From contig SPDP01000001.1 in NCBI GenBank assembly GCA_009360345.1, positions 1,178,001-1,242,000 on the forward strand: DNA of 64,000 nt. The letters run 5' to 3'. A program made the position numbers and the translations under genes. Below are positions 43,142 through 53,678 of the stretch, one piece after another; the stretch's first letter is position 1, and every line of letters starts with the position of its first letter. The notes under the pieces were generated by a model. That model was not told the origin of the DNA and did not search any database. It saw only the letters and a list, made by a program, of their open reading frames with translations. This DNA is from Alcaligenaceae bacterium SAGV5 (GTDB taxonomy: Bacteria; Pseudomonadota; Gammaproteobacteria; Burkholderiales; Burkholderiaceae_B).

Positions 43142-44098
43142 TTACCGGCGGCGGGTGGGCGATGGCCCGGCCTTGGGCCGGGCTCCGCGTTTTTCCCCCG
43201 GCTGCGGCCGGCGCTGCATCATGAAGGCGAGCAGCGCCTGGGCGCCGATGGACAGGCTGCGATCCCGGCGCCGGACGACGAATACCTCCCGGGTCAGCCC
43301 CGGTGTCTCGACCGGCAGCGCCGTCAGGTCCGGGCCGTCGAAGTGGAACAGCGTCAGCGCCGGCACGACGGTGATACCCAGGCCGGCCCGCACCATGCCG
43401 GCCACGGTACTCAACTGGTCCAGCTCCATCATGCCGTTCATCTTGGCCGGATGGATGGCCGCCTCGATGTGCTGGCGCACGCTGCTGTCCTGGGCGAGGT
43501 GGATGAACGGTTCGCCGCTGAGCGCCGCGAGCGTGAGCCGGCGCCGGCGCGACAGCGGATGGTCCTTGCGGCAGACCAGATAGAAGCCGTCGCGGCAGAA
43601 CGGTTCGGCCTGCAGGTCCGGCCCGACCGAGCGCATCGAGGCCAGCGCGAAGTCGGCCCGGCCGCTGCGCACGAACTCGATGCAGCTCTCGGACAGGACG
43701 TCCGCGACGTCCACCTGGATGCCCGGGTATTCCTGATGGAACGCCGCCAGCACGCCGGGCATCCAGCCGGCCGCGAGCGAGGGCAGCGCGGCGACGCCGG
43801 CACGGCCGCGCCGGCCGGCGGAGTGCTCGCCCAGGTCTTCCAGCGCGTCGCGCAGGCTGGCCAGCACACGCGTCGCGCCCCCGAGGAACAAGCGGCCTTC
43901 GGGCGTCAACTCGACGCGGCGGGTATCGCGGTCGAACAAGCGGATGCCGAGCGTGTCCTCCAGCGTCCTGATCAGGCTGCTGAACGCCGATTGCGACAAA
44001 TGGCATTGTTCGGCGGCGCGCGTGAAGTTCCTGTGCTCGGCCAGCGCCGTGAAGGCCCGGACCTGGCGCGTGGAGAGATTCAGATCGGTTATCTGCAT
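43142..44098 (-). CDS. LysR family regulator upstream of the AtuA operon
   Basis: The 318-residue protein has the LysR helix-turn-helix at residues 10-65 (RAFTALAEHRNFTRAAEQCH, then LSQSAFSSLIRTLE) and an effector-binding domain with RAGVAALPSLAAGWMPGVLA and FYLVCRKDHPLSRRRRL. It ends in a basic tail (residues 295-318). It lies on the same strand as and upstream of atuA (122-base gap), and its start faces the DUF6351 gene across 107 bases, so it could control either. Confidence 0.87.
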   Translation of the reverse strand: MQITDLNLSTRQVRAFTALAEHRNFTRAAEQCHLSQSAFSSLIRTLEDTLGIRLFDRDTRRVELTPEGRLFLGGATRVLASLRDALEDLGEHSAGRRGRAGVAALPSLAAGWMPGVLAAFHQEYPGIQVDVADVLSESCIEFVRSGRADFALASMRSVGPDLQAEPFCRDGFYLVCRKDHPLSRRRRLTLAALSGEPFIHLAQDSSVRQHIEAAIHPAKMNGMMELDQLSTVAGMVRAGLGITVVPALTLFHFDGPDLTALPVETPGLTREVFVVRRRDRSLSIGAQALLAFMMQRRPQPGEKRGARPKAGPSPTRRR

Positions 44099-44205
44099 AT
44101 TCGATCACTCCATCAAAAAAAAGCGATGCCCTCGATGATTGGCAAATCTTACTATCCGGTCGCTGTGGGTGGCACGACAACGCTAACGATGATGAGGAGA
44201 CTTCA

Positions 44206-46479
44206 ATGAAAAAGGCATCACTCGCGCTGACCGGCATGTCGCTGGCAGTGGCGCTGGCGGGTTGCGGCGGAGGGGACGGGGGAACGTCGGATGGCGGCGG
44301 CCCCCCGGCGCCGGGCGCGCCGAGCCTGCGGATTTCGGTGCTGGGGAATCGCGCCGATCTCGTATCCGGCGGGCAGGCGCTGGTCGAAGTCAAGGTTCCC
44401 GAGGGTTCCTCCACGCGCTTCGAGCAGATCCGCATGCTGCTCAACGGCAAGGACGTGACGAGCGCGTTCGCCGTGCGCGGGAACGGCCGCTACATGGGCC
44501 GGGTGGAAGGGCTCGCCGACGGCGACAATGCGCTGGTGGCGCGGACGGACGACGGCGCGACCGCGCATCTGGCGATCAAGAACCATCCGAACGGCGGCCC
44601 CGTCATTTCCGGGGCCCAGGTCGGTTATTGGGAATGCGCGACCAAGGTCGCGGCGCCCACGCCGACCAATCCTGATCTGGGCGACGCGCTCGACGGCCAG
44701 TGCAATATCGCCGCGCCGGTATTCCGCTACCAGTACCGGACCACGGATGGCCGGTTCGCGGTCTATGACCCGGCCAACCCGCCTGCGGCGGCGCAGATCG
44801 CCAGCGCGACGACCGACGAAGGCAAGACCGTGCCCTACATCGTCCGCATCGAACGCGGCGTGGTCAACCGTGGCAAATACGACATCGCCTACCTGGCCAA
44901 CCCGGCCGATCCGACCAAGGGATGGACGCCGTATGCCCGCCCCGCTTCCTGGAACGGCAAGCTGCACTGGAAGTTCGGGTCGGGCTGCGAATACAGCCGC
45001 GCCCAGGGGAATCCGGGCAGCGTGCTGGACGATGTGGCCCTGAGCCGTGGCTTCATGGTGGCATCGTCCGAGATGACGCAATACGGCACGCATTGCAACG
45101 ACACGACGTCGGCCGAGACGGTGATCATGCTCAAGGAGCACATCACCGAAAACTACGGCGAGATCCGCTACACCATGGCCGACGGCAGCTCCGGCGGCGC
45201 GCACCAGCAACACCTGCACGCCTCGAACTATCCGGGCCTGCTGCAGGGGTTGATGCCTTCGGACGGGTGGCAGGATACCTGGACCACCGGCCGGGAGTTC
45301 GCCGATTGCGGGCTGCTCAAGCGGTTCTATGACGCGCGCAGGACCGCCGGGTCGCCGTTCTCCATCATGGAGAAGGCCCATATCAACGGCCATGTCTACG
45401 ACCAGGTGTGCGAAGGACCGGCGAGTACCAACATGGCCTCGCGCACGCCGTTCTACCTCGACCCCACGGTGGGCGGCGCGGGCTGCGGAACGCATTGGAA
45501 CGTCTGGTCGGCGGGGAACACCACGGGCATCCGCTGCACGCTGCAGGATTTCAACATCGCGGTGTTCGGGCCGCGGGACGCGACCGGCTATGCCAAGACG
45601 CCGATCGACAATATCGGCATCCTCTACGGCTTCAAGGCGGTCAACACCGGCAAGATCTCGCCCGAGCAGTTCGTGATGGTGAATGAACAGGTGGGCGGCT
45701 ACGACATCAACGGCCAGTGGCAGCCGGCGCGGATGGCGGCCGATCCCGGCGCGGCGGAAATCGCGCACCAGTCCGGGCGCGTGGCGCACGGCCGGTTCCT
45801 GGGCGACGTGGCCATCATCCAGTCCATCAGCTTCAACGTGCGGGAAGAGCACTACGACTTCCGCGGTTACGTGATCCGCAACCGCATCCTGCGCGAGCAC
45901 GGGGACTACGCGAACCACGTCATCTGGCGCTACAAGTCCACGCCGCCGGACTACACCGCGCGCCGGTTCGACGCGATGAACGAATGGCTGGGCAAGGTCG
46001 AGGCCGACACCTCCGGCAAGACGCTGCGGGAAAAGATCGTCGCCAACAAGCCGGCCGTCGCGGCGGACGCGTGCTGGCGCGCCGATGCGGCGGCCTGGAG
46101 CACGGATGCCGACTACTGCAATACCGGCGCCGACCCGACCTCGGCATCGACCGTGGCCGGATCGGGGGCGGCGGCGGTCTATAGCCCCGGGGTGGACGAA
46201 TGGCCGGTCTTCCGGGATACCCGCGTCGCGGCGGGCGAAGGCCTGGCCAGCGATATCATGAAGTGTGCCCTGAAGCCGCTGGCGCGGGCGGATTTCGCGG
46301 TGGCCTTCAGCGGTCAGCAATGGACGCGCCTGCAGGCGGTGTTCCCGAACGGCGTGTGCGACTACGGCAAGCCCGGCGCCGGCCAGGCCGCGCCCGAACC
46401 CTGGCAGAGCTTCATGGCCGGGCCTGGCGGCAAGCCGCTGGGCGCCGCGCCGGTGTCGGAGGCGGGCGAGGGGGCCTGA
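44206..46479 (+). CDS. DUF6351-like lipoprotein, probable serine esterase/hydrolase
   Basis: The 757-residue product has a lipoprotein signal (LAVALAGC, Cys20) and a Gly/Pro-rich spacer. A large domain of the DUF6351 kind follows: VGYWECATKV, a Cys-rich middle (GSGCEYSRAQG, CRYS-like spacing) and nucleophile-elbow-like GSSGGAHQQHLHASNYPG with Ser329 in a GxSxG arrangement. The overall plan of a secreted or outer-membrane alpha/beta hydrolase is likely, possibly acting on esters, polymers or phenolic conjugates. It diverges from the LysR gene, which may be its regulator. Substrate is unknown. Confidence 0.72.
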   Translation: MKKASLALTGMSLAVALAGCGGGDGGTSDGGGPPAPGAPSLRISVLGNRADLVSGGQALVEVKVPEGSSTRFEQIRMLLNGKDVTSAFAVRGNGRYMGRVEGLADGDNALVARTDDGATAHLAIKNHPNGGPVISGAQVGYWECATKVAAPTPTNPDLGDALDGQCNIAAPVFRYQYRTTDGRFAVYDPANPPAAAQIASATTDEGKTVPYIVRIERGVVNRGKYDIAYLANPADPTKGWTPYARPASWNGKLHWKFGSGCEYSRAQGNPGSVLDDVALSRGFMVASSEMTQYGTHCNDTTSAETVIMLKEHITENYGEIRYTMADGSSGGAHQQHLHASNYPGLLQGLMPSDGWQDTWTTGREFADCGLLKRFYDARRTAGSPFSIMEKAHINGHVYDQVCEGPASTNMASRTPFYLDPTVGGAGCGTHWNVWSAGNTTGIRCTLQDFNIAVFGPRDATGYAKTPIDNIGILYGFKAVNTGKISPEQFVMVNEQVGGYDINGQWQPARMAADPGAAEIAHQSGRVAHGRFLGDVAIIQSISFNVREEHYDFRGYVIRNRILREHGDYANHVIWRYKSTPPDYTARRFDAMNEWLGKVEADTSGKTLREKIVANKPAVAADACWRADAAAWSTDADYCNTGADPTSASTVAGSGAAAVYSPGVDEWPVFRDTRVAAGEGLASDIMKCALKPLARADFAVAFSGQQWTRLQAVFPNGVCDYGKPGAGQAAPEPWQSFMAGPGGKPLGAAPVSEAGEGA

Positions 46480-46512
46480 CCCCCCGGGCGGGGCCGGCCC
46501 CGGATCCGGCGC

Positions 46513-46543
46513 TTGACTTTCCCATCATGGGAAGCTTGATACT
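46513..46543 (+). promoter_or_regulatory. CueR-type copper-inducible promoter
   Basis: -35 TTGACT and -10 GATACT are separated by 19 bases, the over-long spacing that MerR-family activators correct. The spacer holds the perfect dyad TTCCCAT-C-ATGGGAA (46519-46533), close to known CueR sites. It lies 33 bases upstream of the copper ATPase start. The CueR gene is not in the window. Confidence 0.82.
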
Positions 46544-46576
46544 GTGAAGCATCACTCCCAGTATCGCGAGGAAACC

Positions 46577-48997
46577 ATGAATGGACAGTCAACGCCGGCG
46601 GCGGCCGGCCCGGGCAATTCGCCCGTGAGCTGGACCTTGCCCATCGAGGGCATGACCTGCGCCTCCTGCGTCGGCCGGGTCGAGCGTGCCCTGGCGCGCG
46701 TGCCCGGCGTTCGGCGGGCGAGCGTCAACCTGGCCACCGAAACGGCCGAGATCGAGGCCGATGCTCCGGTGGAAGCCGCGACGCTGCGCGCGGCGGTCGA
46801 GCAGGCCGGCTACGAGGTGCCCGCCGAATCGGTGGACCTGAGCATAGGCGGCATGACTTGCGCCTCGTGCGTGGCGCGGGTGGAGAAGGCCCTGGCCCGG
46901 GTGCCCGGCGTGGCCGGCGCCGAAGTCAACCTTGCCACCGAGACGGCGCGTGTCTCGCTCGTGTCCAGGGTCGATCCGGCCACGCTGATCGCCGCGGTGG
47001 AAAAGGCGGGGTACGAGGCGCGCCTGCCCGCGCAATCCACTCCGGCCGCCGCCGCGGTTTCCGCTGGCCTGCCGTCGTGGTGGCCGATCGCCCTGGCGAC
47101 GGTGCTTTCCCTGCCGCTGGTCGTGCCCATGCTGCTGATGCCCTTCGGCGTTCACTGGATGCCCAATGGCTGGGTGCAGTGGGCGCTGGCGACGCCGGTG
47201 CAGTTCTGGCTGGGCGCGCGCTTCTATCGCGGTGCCTGGAAGGCCTTGAAGGCGCGTACCGGCAACATGGATCTATTGGTGGCGCTCGGCACCAGCGCCG
47301 CCTACGGCCTGAGCGTCTACCAACTGCTGCGCCATGGCGCCCACGGGGCCACGCATCTGTACTTCGAAGCCTCGGCGGTGGTGATTACGCTGGTCCTGTT
47401 GGGCAAGTGGCTGGAGACCCGCGCCAAGCGGCAGACCACCGAGGCGATCCGCGCGCTGAACGCCTTGCGGCCCGAGGTGGCGCGCGTCCGGCGCGAAGGC
47501 GGCGAGATCGAGATGCCGGTCGCGTCGGTGCATCCTGGCGACCTCGTCGTTGTGCGCCCGGGCGAGCGCGTGCCGGTGGACGGCGAAGTGGTCGAGGGGG
47601 CCAGCCAGGTCGACGAGTCGCTCATCACCGGCGAGAGCCTGCCGGTGGACAAGCAGCACGGCGATCGCGTCACCGGCGGCTCGGTCAATGCAGAAGGCCT
47701 GCTGGTGGTCCGCACCACCGCCGTCGGCGCCGAGTCAGTGCTGGCCCGCATCGTGCGGCTGGTCGAGTCGGCACAGGCCAAGAAGGCGCCGATCCAGCGG
47801 CTGGTGGACCGGGTGAGCGAAGTGTTCGTGCCCGTGATCGTCGTCATCGCCATCGTGACCCTGCTGGCCTGGGGCGGGGCGACCGGCGATTGGGAACTGG
47901 CCATCCTCAATGCGGTGGCGGTCCTGGTCATTGCCTGCCCGTGCGCGCTGGGGCTGGCCACGCCCACGGCCATCATGGCCGGGACCGGCGTGGCGGCGCG
48001 CCACGGCATCCTGATCAAGGATGCCGAAGCGCTGGAAGTGGCGCACAACGTCAAGGTCGTCGCGTTCGACAAGACCGGAACGCTGACCGAAGGCAAGCCT
48101 GAACTGATCGCCGCCGAGCCGGCGCAGGGCGAGCGTCGCGACCTGCTGGCCGCCAGCGCCGCCTTGCAGGCGGGCAGCGAACACCCGCTGGCGCGCGCCG
48201 TCATGGCCGAGGCGCGGCGCGAGGGGATCGCGGTGCCGGCCGCCACCCAGGCGCGGGCGGTGGCCGGGCGCGGCATGGCGGCGTCGGTGGAAGGCCGCGA
48301 GCTGCGCCTGGGCAGCGGCCGCTACATGCAGGAGCTGGGTGTCGAGATCGCGCCGCTGGCGCAGCGGGCCGCGGCGCTGCAGGCCGAGGGGCGCACCGTG
48401 TCCTGGGTCGCCAGCGTGAGCGGACAACCGGTGCTGCTGGGCCTGCTGGCCTTCGGCGATACGCTCAAGCCGACTTCGGAGGCGGCAGTGGCCTCGCTGC
48501 GTGCGCAAGGCATACGCAGCGTGCTGCTGACCGGCGACAACGCCGGCGCCGCGCGCGCCATCGGCCAGGCGCTGGGCGTGGACGACGTGCGCGCGGAGGT
48601 GCTGCCCGAGCACAAGGCCGAAGCCATCGCCGCGCTGCGCGCCGAAGGCCATGTGGTGGCGATGGTGGGCGACGGCATCAACGATGCGCCGGCGCTGGCG
48701 GCCGCGGACGTGGGCATCGCCATGTCGACCGGCACCGACGTGGCCATGCATGCCGCGGGCGTCACGCTCATGCGCGGCGATCCCGCGCTGGTCGGGGACG
48801 CGATCGACATCTCCCGGCGCACCTACGCCAAGATCCGCCAGAACCTGTTCTGGGCCTTCATCTACAACGTGGTCGGCGTGCCGCTGGCGGCCCTGGGCCT
48901 GCTCAGTCCGGTCCTGGCCGGCGCGGCGATGGCGCTGAGCAGTGTCAGCGTGGTCTCCAACGCCTTGCTGCTGCGGCGGTGGAAGGGCCGGGCCTGA
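46577..48997 (+). CDS. cueA: Cu(I)-exporting P1B-type ATPase (CopA/CueA type)
   Basis: The pump moves Cu(I) from cytoplasm to periplasm using ATP. The 806-residue product has two N-terminal heavy-metal-associated domains, each with GMTCASC, and eight transmembrane helices with the Cu-binding CPC (Cys454-Pro455-Cys456) in [15 protein letters not shown]. It also has the actuator segment TGESLPV, phosphorylated Asp498 in [10 protein letters not shown], and the P-domain hinge [18 protein letters not shown] chose the ATG at 46577 with an AGGAAA ribosome site. A GTG at 46544 touches the -10 box and cannot be the start. It is driven by the CueR-type promoter and heads the copper island. Confidence 0.96.
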   Translation: MNGQSTPAAAGPGNSPVSWTLPIEGMTCASCVGRVERALARVPGVRRASVNLATETAEIEADAPVEAATLRAAVEQAGYEVPAESVDLSIGGMTCASCVARVEKALARVPGVAGAEVNLATETARVSLVSRVDPATLIAAVEKAGYEARLPAQSTPAAAAVSAGLPSWWPIALATVLSLPLVVPMLLMPFGVHWMPNGWVQWALATPVQFWLGARFYRGAWKALKARTGNMDLLVALGTSAAYGLSVYQLLRHGAHGATHLYFEASAVVITLVLLGKWLETRAKRQTTEAIRALNALRPEVARVRREGGEIEMPVASVHPGDLVVVRPGERVPVDGEVVEGASQVDESLITGESLPVDKQHGDRVTGGSVNAEGLLVVRTTAVGAESVLARIVRLVESAQAKKAPIQRLVDRVSEVFVPVIVVIAIVTLLAWGGATGDWELAILNAVAVLVIACPCALGLATPTAIMAGTGVAARHGILIKDAEALEVAHNVKVVAFDKTGTLTEGKPELIAAEPAQGERRDLLAASAALQAGSEHPLARAVMAEARREGIAVPAATQARAVAGRGMAASVEGRELRLGSGRYMQELGVEIAPLAQRAAALQAEGRTVSWVASVSGQPVLLGLLAFGDTLKPTSEAAVASLRAQGIRSVLLTGDNAGAARAIGQALGVDDVRAEVLPEHKAEAIAALRAEGHVVAMVGDGINDAPALAAADVGIAMSTGTDVAMHAAGVTLMRGDPALVGDAIDISRRTYAKIRQNLFWAFIYNVVGVPLAALGLLSPVLAGAAMALSSVSVVSNALLLRRWKGRA

Positions 48998-49012
48998 CGG
49001 CGCGGGTTCAAC

Positions 49013-49028
49013 ATTACACAAACGTAAT
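49013..49028 (+). promoter_or_regulatory. CopR-box-like inverted repeat upstream of copABCD
   Basis: ATTAC-ACAAAC-GTAAT is an inverted repeat resembling the pco/cop boxes bound by PcoR/CopR response regulators. It lies 70 bases upstream of the multicopper oxidase start and 15 bases past the ATPase stop. CopR is encoded at the end of the same operon. Confidence 0.6.
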
Positions 49029-49097
49029 CTTCGGGTCAGGCTGGGGTGGGAGGCCGCTGGCTAGAGTGGCGGCCTGACCGGATTCATCGGATATCGC

Positions 49098-50837
49098 ATG
49101 CACACCAAGACCTCAAGGCGGACGTTCGTCACCGCCCTGGCCGCCGGCGGCGCGCTGGGCGCGCTGGGACTCTGGCGCAAGCCCGTCTGGGCGGCCATCG
49201 GGCCGGGCGCCCCCCACGTGCTGGCCGGCACCGAGTTCGACCTGCAGATCGGCGAGACGCCAGTGAATTTCACCGGCAGCCCGCGCACCGCGATGACCGT
49301 GAACGGCGGCATACCGGGGCCGCTCCTGCGCTGGCGCGAAGGCGACACTGTCACCTTGCGCGTGCGCAACAAGCTGCGGGAGTCCACGTCCATCCATTGG
49401 CACGGCATCCTGCTGCCCGCCAACATGGACGGCGTGCCCGGGCTGAGCTTCGAAGGCATCGCGCCCGACGGCATGTACGTCTACACCTTCAAGGTGCGCC
49501 AGAACGGCACCTACTGGTACCACAGCCATTCGGGATTCCAGGAGCAGGCGGGCGTCTACGGGCCGCTGATCATCGACGCCAGGGAGCCGGAACCGTTCGC
49601 CTACGACCGCGAATACGTCGTGATGCTGTCGGACTGGACCGACGAGGATCCGGCGCGGCTGATGCGCACGTTGAAGAAAAAGTCCGACTACTACAACTTC
49701 CACAAGCGCACCGTCGGCGACTTTTTCCGGGATGTCCGGGAGAAGGGCTGGTCGGCCACGATCGCGGACCGGAAGATGTGGGCCGAGATGCGGATGAACC
49801 CGACCGACATCGCCGACGTCGGCGGGTACACCTATACCTATCTGCTGAACGGACAGGCACCGGACGGCGGCTGGACGGGCCTGTTCAAGCCGGGTGAACG
49901 CCTGCGCCTGCGCTTCATCAACGGGTCGGCCATGACGTATTTCGACGTCCGCATCCCCGGCTTGAAGATGACGGTGGTGGCGGCCGACGGACAGCACGTC
50001 AAGCCCGTCGCGGTCGACGAATTCCGCATCGCGGTGGCCGAGACCTACGACGTGATCGTCGAGCCTTCCAGGGACGAGGCCTATACCATCTTCGCCCAGT
50101 CCATGGACCGCACGGGGTATGCGCGCGGCACCCTGGCCGTGCGCGAGGGCCTGCATGCGCCGGTGCCCGACATGGATCCGCGGCCGATCCTGGCCATGGA
50201 GGACATGGGCATGGATCACGGCAGCATGGCCGGCATGGATCATGGTGGCATGGCCGGGATGGACCACGGCCAGATGCAAGGCATGGACCATGGGCAGGGG
50301 GCCTCGGGCGGCATGCAGTCCCATCCCGCGTCGGAGAAGAACAATCCCCTGGTCGACATGCAGACGATGAGCCCCGCGCCCAAGCTGGACGACCCCGGCA
50401 TGGGCCTGCGGAACAACGGCCGCCGCGTGCTGGCCTACGCCGACCTGCGCAGCACCTTCGAGGATCCCGACGGACGCGCGCCAGGCCGGACCATAGAGCT
50501 GCACCTGACCGGCCACATGGAGAAATTCGCCTGGTCGTTCGACGGCATCAAGTTCTCGGACGCCAGGCCGGTGCTGCTGAAGTACGGCGAGCGGGTCAGG
50601 ATCGTGCTCGTGAACGACACCATGATGACCCATCCCATCCACCTGCATGGACTATGGAGCGACCTGGAGGACGAGAACGGCAATTTCATGGTGCGCAAGC
50701 ACACCATCGATATGCCGCCGGGGTCGCGGCGCAGCTACCGGGTGACCGCCGACGCGCTCGGGCGTTGGGCCTATCACTGCCACCTCCTGTATCACATGGA
50801 AGCCGGCATGTTCCGCGAAGTCCGGGTGCAAGAGTAA
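49098..50837 (+). CDS. copA: Copper-resistance multicopper oxidase CopA (PcoA type)
   Basis: This periplasmic oxidase converts Cu(I) to less toxic Cu(II) and can sequester copper. The 579-residue precursor has a Tat signal ([20 protein letters not shown]). Copper sites are intact: [20 protein letters not shown] and [12 protein letters not shown] near residues 95-140, HPIHLHG near residue 514, and [14 protein letters not shown] at the C-terminus for type 1, 2 and 3 coppers. A Met/His-rich loop (residues about 367-400, MDHG repeats) can bind extra Cu. It starts the copABCD-DUF411-copRS operon and follows the CopR-like box. Confidence 0.96.
   Translation: MHTKTSRRTFVTALAAGGALGALGLWRKPVWAAIGPGAPHVLAGTEFDLQIGETPVNFTGSPRTAMTVNGGIPGPLLRWREGDTVTLRVRNKLRESTSIHWHGILLPANMDGVPGLSFEGIAPDGMYVYTFKVRQNGTYWYHSHSGFQEQAGVYGPLIIDAREPEPFAYDREYVVMLSDWTDEDPARLMRTLKKKSDYYNFHKRTVGDFFRDVREKGWSATIADRKMWAEMRMNPTDIADVGGYTYTYLLNGQAPDGGWTGLFKPGERLRLRFINGSAMTYFDVRIPGLKMTVVAADGQHVKPVAVDEFRIAVAETYDVIVEPSRDEAYTIFAQSMDRTGYARGTLAVREGLHAPVPDMDPRPILAMEDMGMDHGSMAGMDHGGMAGMDHGQMQGMDHGQGASGGMQSHPASEKNNPLVDMQTMSPAPKLDDPGMGLRNNGRRVLAYADLRSTFEDPDGRAPGRTIELHLTGHMEKFAWSFDGIKFSDARPVLLKYGERVRIVLVNDTMMTHPIHLHGLWSDLEDENGNFMVRKHTIDMPPGSRRSYRVTADALGRWAYHCHLLYHMEAGMFREVRVQE
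50196..50300 (+). repeat. Met-His-rich MDHG repeat tract in the multicopper oxidase
   Basis: Imperfect 7-8-codon repeats encode [24 protein letters not shown] and MQGMDHGQ. The tract gives surface Cu-binding residues and, being repetitive, may vary in copy number. Confidence 0.8.
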
Positions 50838-50847
50838 AGGGGGGGCC

Positions 50848-51819
50848 ATGATTTTTTCAATTCACCGCACCGCGCCGGCGCTGTCCGCCGCGTTCGTCGG
50901 CCTGGCGCTGGCCTCGTCGACGGCCCATGCCCAGATGCAGGGGATGGATCATTCGCAGATGCAGGGCATGGACCATTCGCAGATGCAAGGGATGGACCAT
51001 TCGCACATGCAAGGGATGGATCACGGCAAGATGCCGGGCATGGATCACGGTCCCATGCAAAGCATGGATCACGCCCCGATGCAGACCATGGACGCCGCGC
51101 CCACGGAAAGCCGCACGCCCATTCCCAGGCTGACCGATGCCGACCGCAAGGCCGCAGCCCTGGATACGTCGGGCCATGCCGTGCACGACAAGGGCATCAA
51201 TTCCCTGTTCCTCGTGGATCGGCTGGAATGGCAGGACGCGCGTGGCGGGAACGCCTTGAGCTGGGATTTCAAGGGCTGGATCGGCGGCGACATCGACCGC
51301 CTGTGGCTCAGCTCGGAAGGCGAGCGTTCGGGCGGGAAGCTCCACGAGGCCGAGGTGCAGGCGCTGTGGGGCCGTGCCATCAGTCCCTGGTGGGATGTCG
51401 TGGGCGGGGTGCGCCACGACTTCAAGCCCGGTTCGTCGCGGACCTGGGCCGCGTTCGGCTTCCAGGGAATGGCGCTCTACAACTTCGAGGCGTCCGCCCT
51501 CGTCTTCGCCGGTGAGAACGGACAGACCGCCGCGCGCCTGAAAGGGGAGTACGACATCCTCTTTACGAACCGGCTCATCCTGCAGCCGGCCGCCGAGGTC
51601 AATTTCTTCGGCAAGAACGACCACGGGCGAGGCATCGGGTCCGGCCTGTCGAGCACGGAGCTGGGCGTGCGGCTGCGATACGAGATCCGCCGCGAATTCG
51701 CTCCCTACGTCGGCGTGACCTGGAACCGGACCTATGGGACCACCGCGGACTATGCGCGGGCGCACGGGGAACGCCGCAGCGACACCCGGTTCGTGGTCGG
51801 CGTGCGCATGTGGTTCTGA
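50848..51819 (+). CDS. copB: Outer-membrane copper-resistance protein CopB
   Basis: CopB/PcoB is an outer-membrane beta-barrel that helps copper resistance by binding or exporting copper. The 323-residue precursor has a Sec signal (residues 1-28), a Met/His-rich tract (residues 29-82) and a C-terminal barrel domain. The barrel shows [47 protein letters not shown] and a typical terminal Trp-Phe (VVGVRMWF), matching the CopB family throughout. It starts 10 bases after the CopA stop and is co-transcribed. Confidence 0.95.
   Translation: MIFSIHRTAPALSAAFVGLALASSTAHAQMQGMDHSQMQGMDHSQMQGMDHSHMQGMDHGKMPGMDHGPMQSMDHAPMQTMDAAPTESRTPIPRLTDADRKAAALDTSGHAVHDKGINSLFLVDRLEWQDARGGNALSWDFKGWIGGDIDRLWLSSEGERSGGKLHEAEVQALWGRAISPWWDVVGGVRHDFKPGSSRTWAAFGFQGMALYNFEASALVFAGENGQTAARLKGEYDILFTNRLILQPAAEVNFFGKNDHGRGIGSGLSSTELGVRLRYEIRREFAPYVGVTWNRTYGTTADYARAHGERRSDTRFVVGVRMWF
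50932..51093 (+). repeat. 24-base tandem repeat tract (MDHSQMQG) in copB
   Basis: About seven 24-base units encode the 8-residue repeat MDHSQMQG and variants ([32 protein letters not shown]). They are nearly exact in the first half and diverge toward the end, as expected for unequal crossover or slippage followed by drift. Met and His residues should bind Cu(I)/Cu(II) in the periplasm. Confidence 0.85.
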
Positions 51820-51860
51820 TCTCCCGCCATCTCTCTTTCCTACCCATCGCAAGGTGCATC

Positions 51861-52244
51861 ATGTCCAACGCTCGTACCGCCCTGAGTGCCGCCGTCCTGA
51901 CGGCCGGGCTGCTTGTCGCCGCCGCGGCCCAGGCCCATCCCGAACTCGTGTCGTCGACGCCCGAGGCCCGGGCGGAGACCGCGGCGCCGTCGAGAATCGA
52001 GCTGCGTTTTTCGGAAGCGCTCGTCACCCAGTTCTCGGGCGCCCGGCTGCTCATGACCGGCATGCCCGGCATGACCCACGCGCCCATGCCGGTGGAGGCC
52101 AAGGTCTCGGGCGATGCCGATCCCAAGACGATGGTCATCACGCCCGCCAGGCCGCTGGTGACCGGTACCTACCGCGTGGAGTGGCGGGCGGTATCGTCCG
52201 ATACGCATCCGGTGACGGGAAATTTCCCGTTCAGCGTGAAATAG
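51861..52244 (+). CDS. copC: Periplasmic copper chaperone CopC
   Basis: The 127-residue precursor has a Sec signal ending AAAAQAHP, so the mature protein begins with His. With the conserved His/Asp in SSDTHPVTGNFPF it makes the Cu(II) site. A Met-rich loop (LLMTGMPGMTHAPM) gives the Cu(I) site. Size and layout are those of CopC/YobA, which passes copper to CopD or other partners. I chose the ATG at 51861 (MSNARTALSA) and left out an upstream extension. CopD starts 3 bases after its stop. Confidence 0.95.
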   Translation: MSNARTALSAAVLTAGLLVAAAAQAHPELVSSTPEARAETAAPSRIELRFSEALVTQFSGARLLMTGMPGMTHAPMPVEAKVSGDADPKTMVITPARPLVTGTYRVEWRAVSSDTHPVTGNFPFSVK

Positions 52245-52247
52245 ACC

Positions 52248-53174
52248 ATGTCCGAGGGACTGGGCGTGGCGGTACGCTTCGCGCTCTACGTGGACCTGGC
52301 GCTGCTGGGCGGCGTGCCGCTGTTCATCCTCCACAGCTTTCGCCGTGAATGGGAGGACGGCGAGAAGAGCCTGCGATTCGGCGCCTTGCTGGTGACGGCC
52401 GCGGCCATCGGCATTCCGCTGGCCGGGCTCGGCCTGGCGCTGCTGGCCCAATCCATGAGCGGCGCGGAGCATCTCATGGATTTGCGGCCGTCCATCCTGG
52501 CCATGGTGGTCGGCGGCACCGATGCGGGACTGGCGGCCGCGATACGGATCGTGGCGCTGATGCTGGCTTTGGCCTGCGCCGTGTCGATGAAGTATCGTTG
52601 CGTGTCCGGCCTGTGGGCCGTTGCCGGATCGGCCCTGGTCGCGCTGGCCAGCCTTGCCTGGGGCGGACATGGCGCCATGGACGATGGCGCGCGGGGGTAT
52701 CTGCATCTGGCCGCCGATATCGTCCACCTGATCGCGGCGGCGGGCTGGGTGGGGGCATTGACCGTATTCGCGGCGATGCTGTGGCTGCGCCCGGATGGCG
52801 CACCCGATCGGCAGGTACGCCTGCTGAGCCGGGGGCTGACGGGGTTCGCGGGCCTCGGGACCGTCACCGTCGCGGCCTTGGCGTTCACGGGTGCCGCCAA
52901 CTATTGGTTCATCGTCGGCCCCACCGTCCAAGGCCTGCTGTCGGGGCTGTATGGCTGGCTTCTTGTCGGCAAGCTGGGGTTGTTCGTCTTGATGCTGGGC
53001 CTGGCCGCCGCGAACCGGTTCCGCCTCGGTCCCATGCTGGAGGCGTCGATCGCTGGCGGCCGTCCCGAGGCCGCCCTGGTCCTGCTGCGCAAGAGCCTGG
53101 CGCTGGAAGCCGGCGCGGCGACCGCGATTCTGTTATTGGTGGCGTGGCTGGGAACGCTCGGCCCGCCCGCCTGA
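52248..53174 (+). CDS. copD: Inner-membrane copper protein CopD
   Basis: CopD/PcoD is an inner-membrane protein thought to take copper into the cytoplasm with CopC. The 308-residue product has eight hydrophobic helices. It shows conserved YVDLALLGGVPLF at the start, and His/Met-bearing segments such as HLAADIVHLIAAAGWVGAL and FTGAANYWFIVG. The order copA-copB-copC-copD is the classical pco/cop order, which makes the call secure. The DUF411 gene follows after 17 bases. Confidence 0.93.
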   Translation: MSEGLGVAVRFALYVDLALLGGVPLFILHSFRREWEDGEKSLRFGALLVTAAAIGIPLAGLGLALLAQSMSGAEHLMDLRPSILAMVVGGTDAGLAAAIRIVALMLALACAVSMKYRCVSGLWAVAGSALVALASLAWGGHGAMDDGARGYLHLAADIVHLIAAAGWVGALTVFAAMLWLRPDGAPDRQVRLLSRGLTGFAGLGTVTVAALAFTGAANYWFIVGPTVQGLLSGLYGWLLVGKLGLFVLMLGLAAANRFRLGPMLEASIAGGRPEAALVLLRKSLALEAGAATAILLLVAWLGTLGPPA

Positions 53175-53191
53175 TTTTCAAGGAACCATGC

Positions 53192-53659
53192 ATGATGCCT
53201 AAGCACGCAAGCCTGTCACGTCGCGCGCTCCTGATCGGAGCCGCCTTGCTTCCCCTTGGCGCCCGGGCGCAGAAGGCGACGACCGTGGAAGTCTGGAAGA
53301 CGCCGACTTGCGGATGTTGCAAGGACTGGATCAAACACCTGCAGGACAACGGATTCCGCGTGATCGCCCACGATGTCGACGATACGTCCGCGGCGCGCAG
53401 CCGTCTCGGCATTCCGGACGACCATGGCTCGTGCCATTCCGCGGTGGTGGAAGGCTATGCGCTGGAGGGACACGTGCCCGCCCGGGAAGTCAGGCGGTTG
53501 CTGCGCGAACGTCCGCCGGCCATCGGCCTGGCCGTCCCGGGCATGCCCCTGGGCTCGCCGGGCATGGACGGCCCCGAGTATGGGGGCCGGAAATCCGCCT
53601 ACGATGTCGTGCTGCTCCGGGCCGGGGGGCGGTCCAGCGTCTACCAGGCATATCGTTGA
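53192..53659 (+). CDS. DUF411 family exported copper-binding protein
   Basis: The 155-residue protein has a signal ([20 protein letters not shown], possible Tat-like RR), then the DUF411 core: [19 protein letters not shown] with CGCC metal-binding cysteines, [19 protein letters not shown] and [21 protein letters not shown]411 proteins accompany copper and silver resistance operons and may be periplasmic metal chaperones; their exact role is not settled. It lies between copD and copR with gaps under 20 bases, so is part of the operon. Confidence 0.9.
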   Translation: MMPKHASLSRRALLIGAALLPLGARAQKATTVEVWKTPTCGCCKDWIKHLQDNGFRVIAHDVDDTSAARSRLGIPDDHGSCHSAVVEGYALEGHVPAREVRRLLRERPPAIGLAVPGMPLGSPGMDGPEYGGRKSAYDVVLLRAGGRSSVYQAYR

Positions 53660-53678
53660 TGCGCGGCGAGGCTTCGCG

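Noticed and set aside
46489-46502. GGGGCCGGCCCC palindrome after the DUF6351-like gene as a terminator
   Set aside because: It has no loop to speak of and no T-tract, and is explained by GC-rich composition.
46544-46576. GTG at 46544 as start of the copper ATPase
   Set aside because: It abuts the -10 hexamer of the CueR-type promoter, so it would be at or before the transcript start. The ATG at 46577 has a ribosome site.
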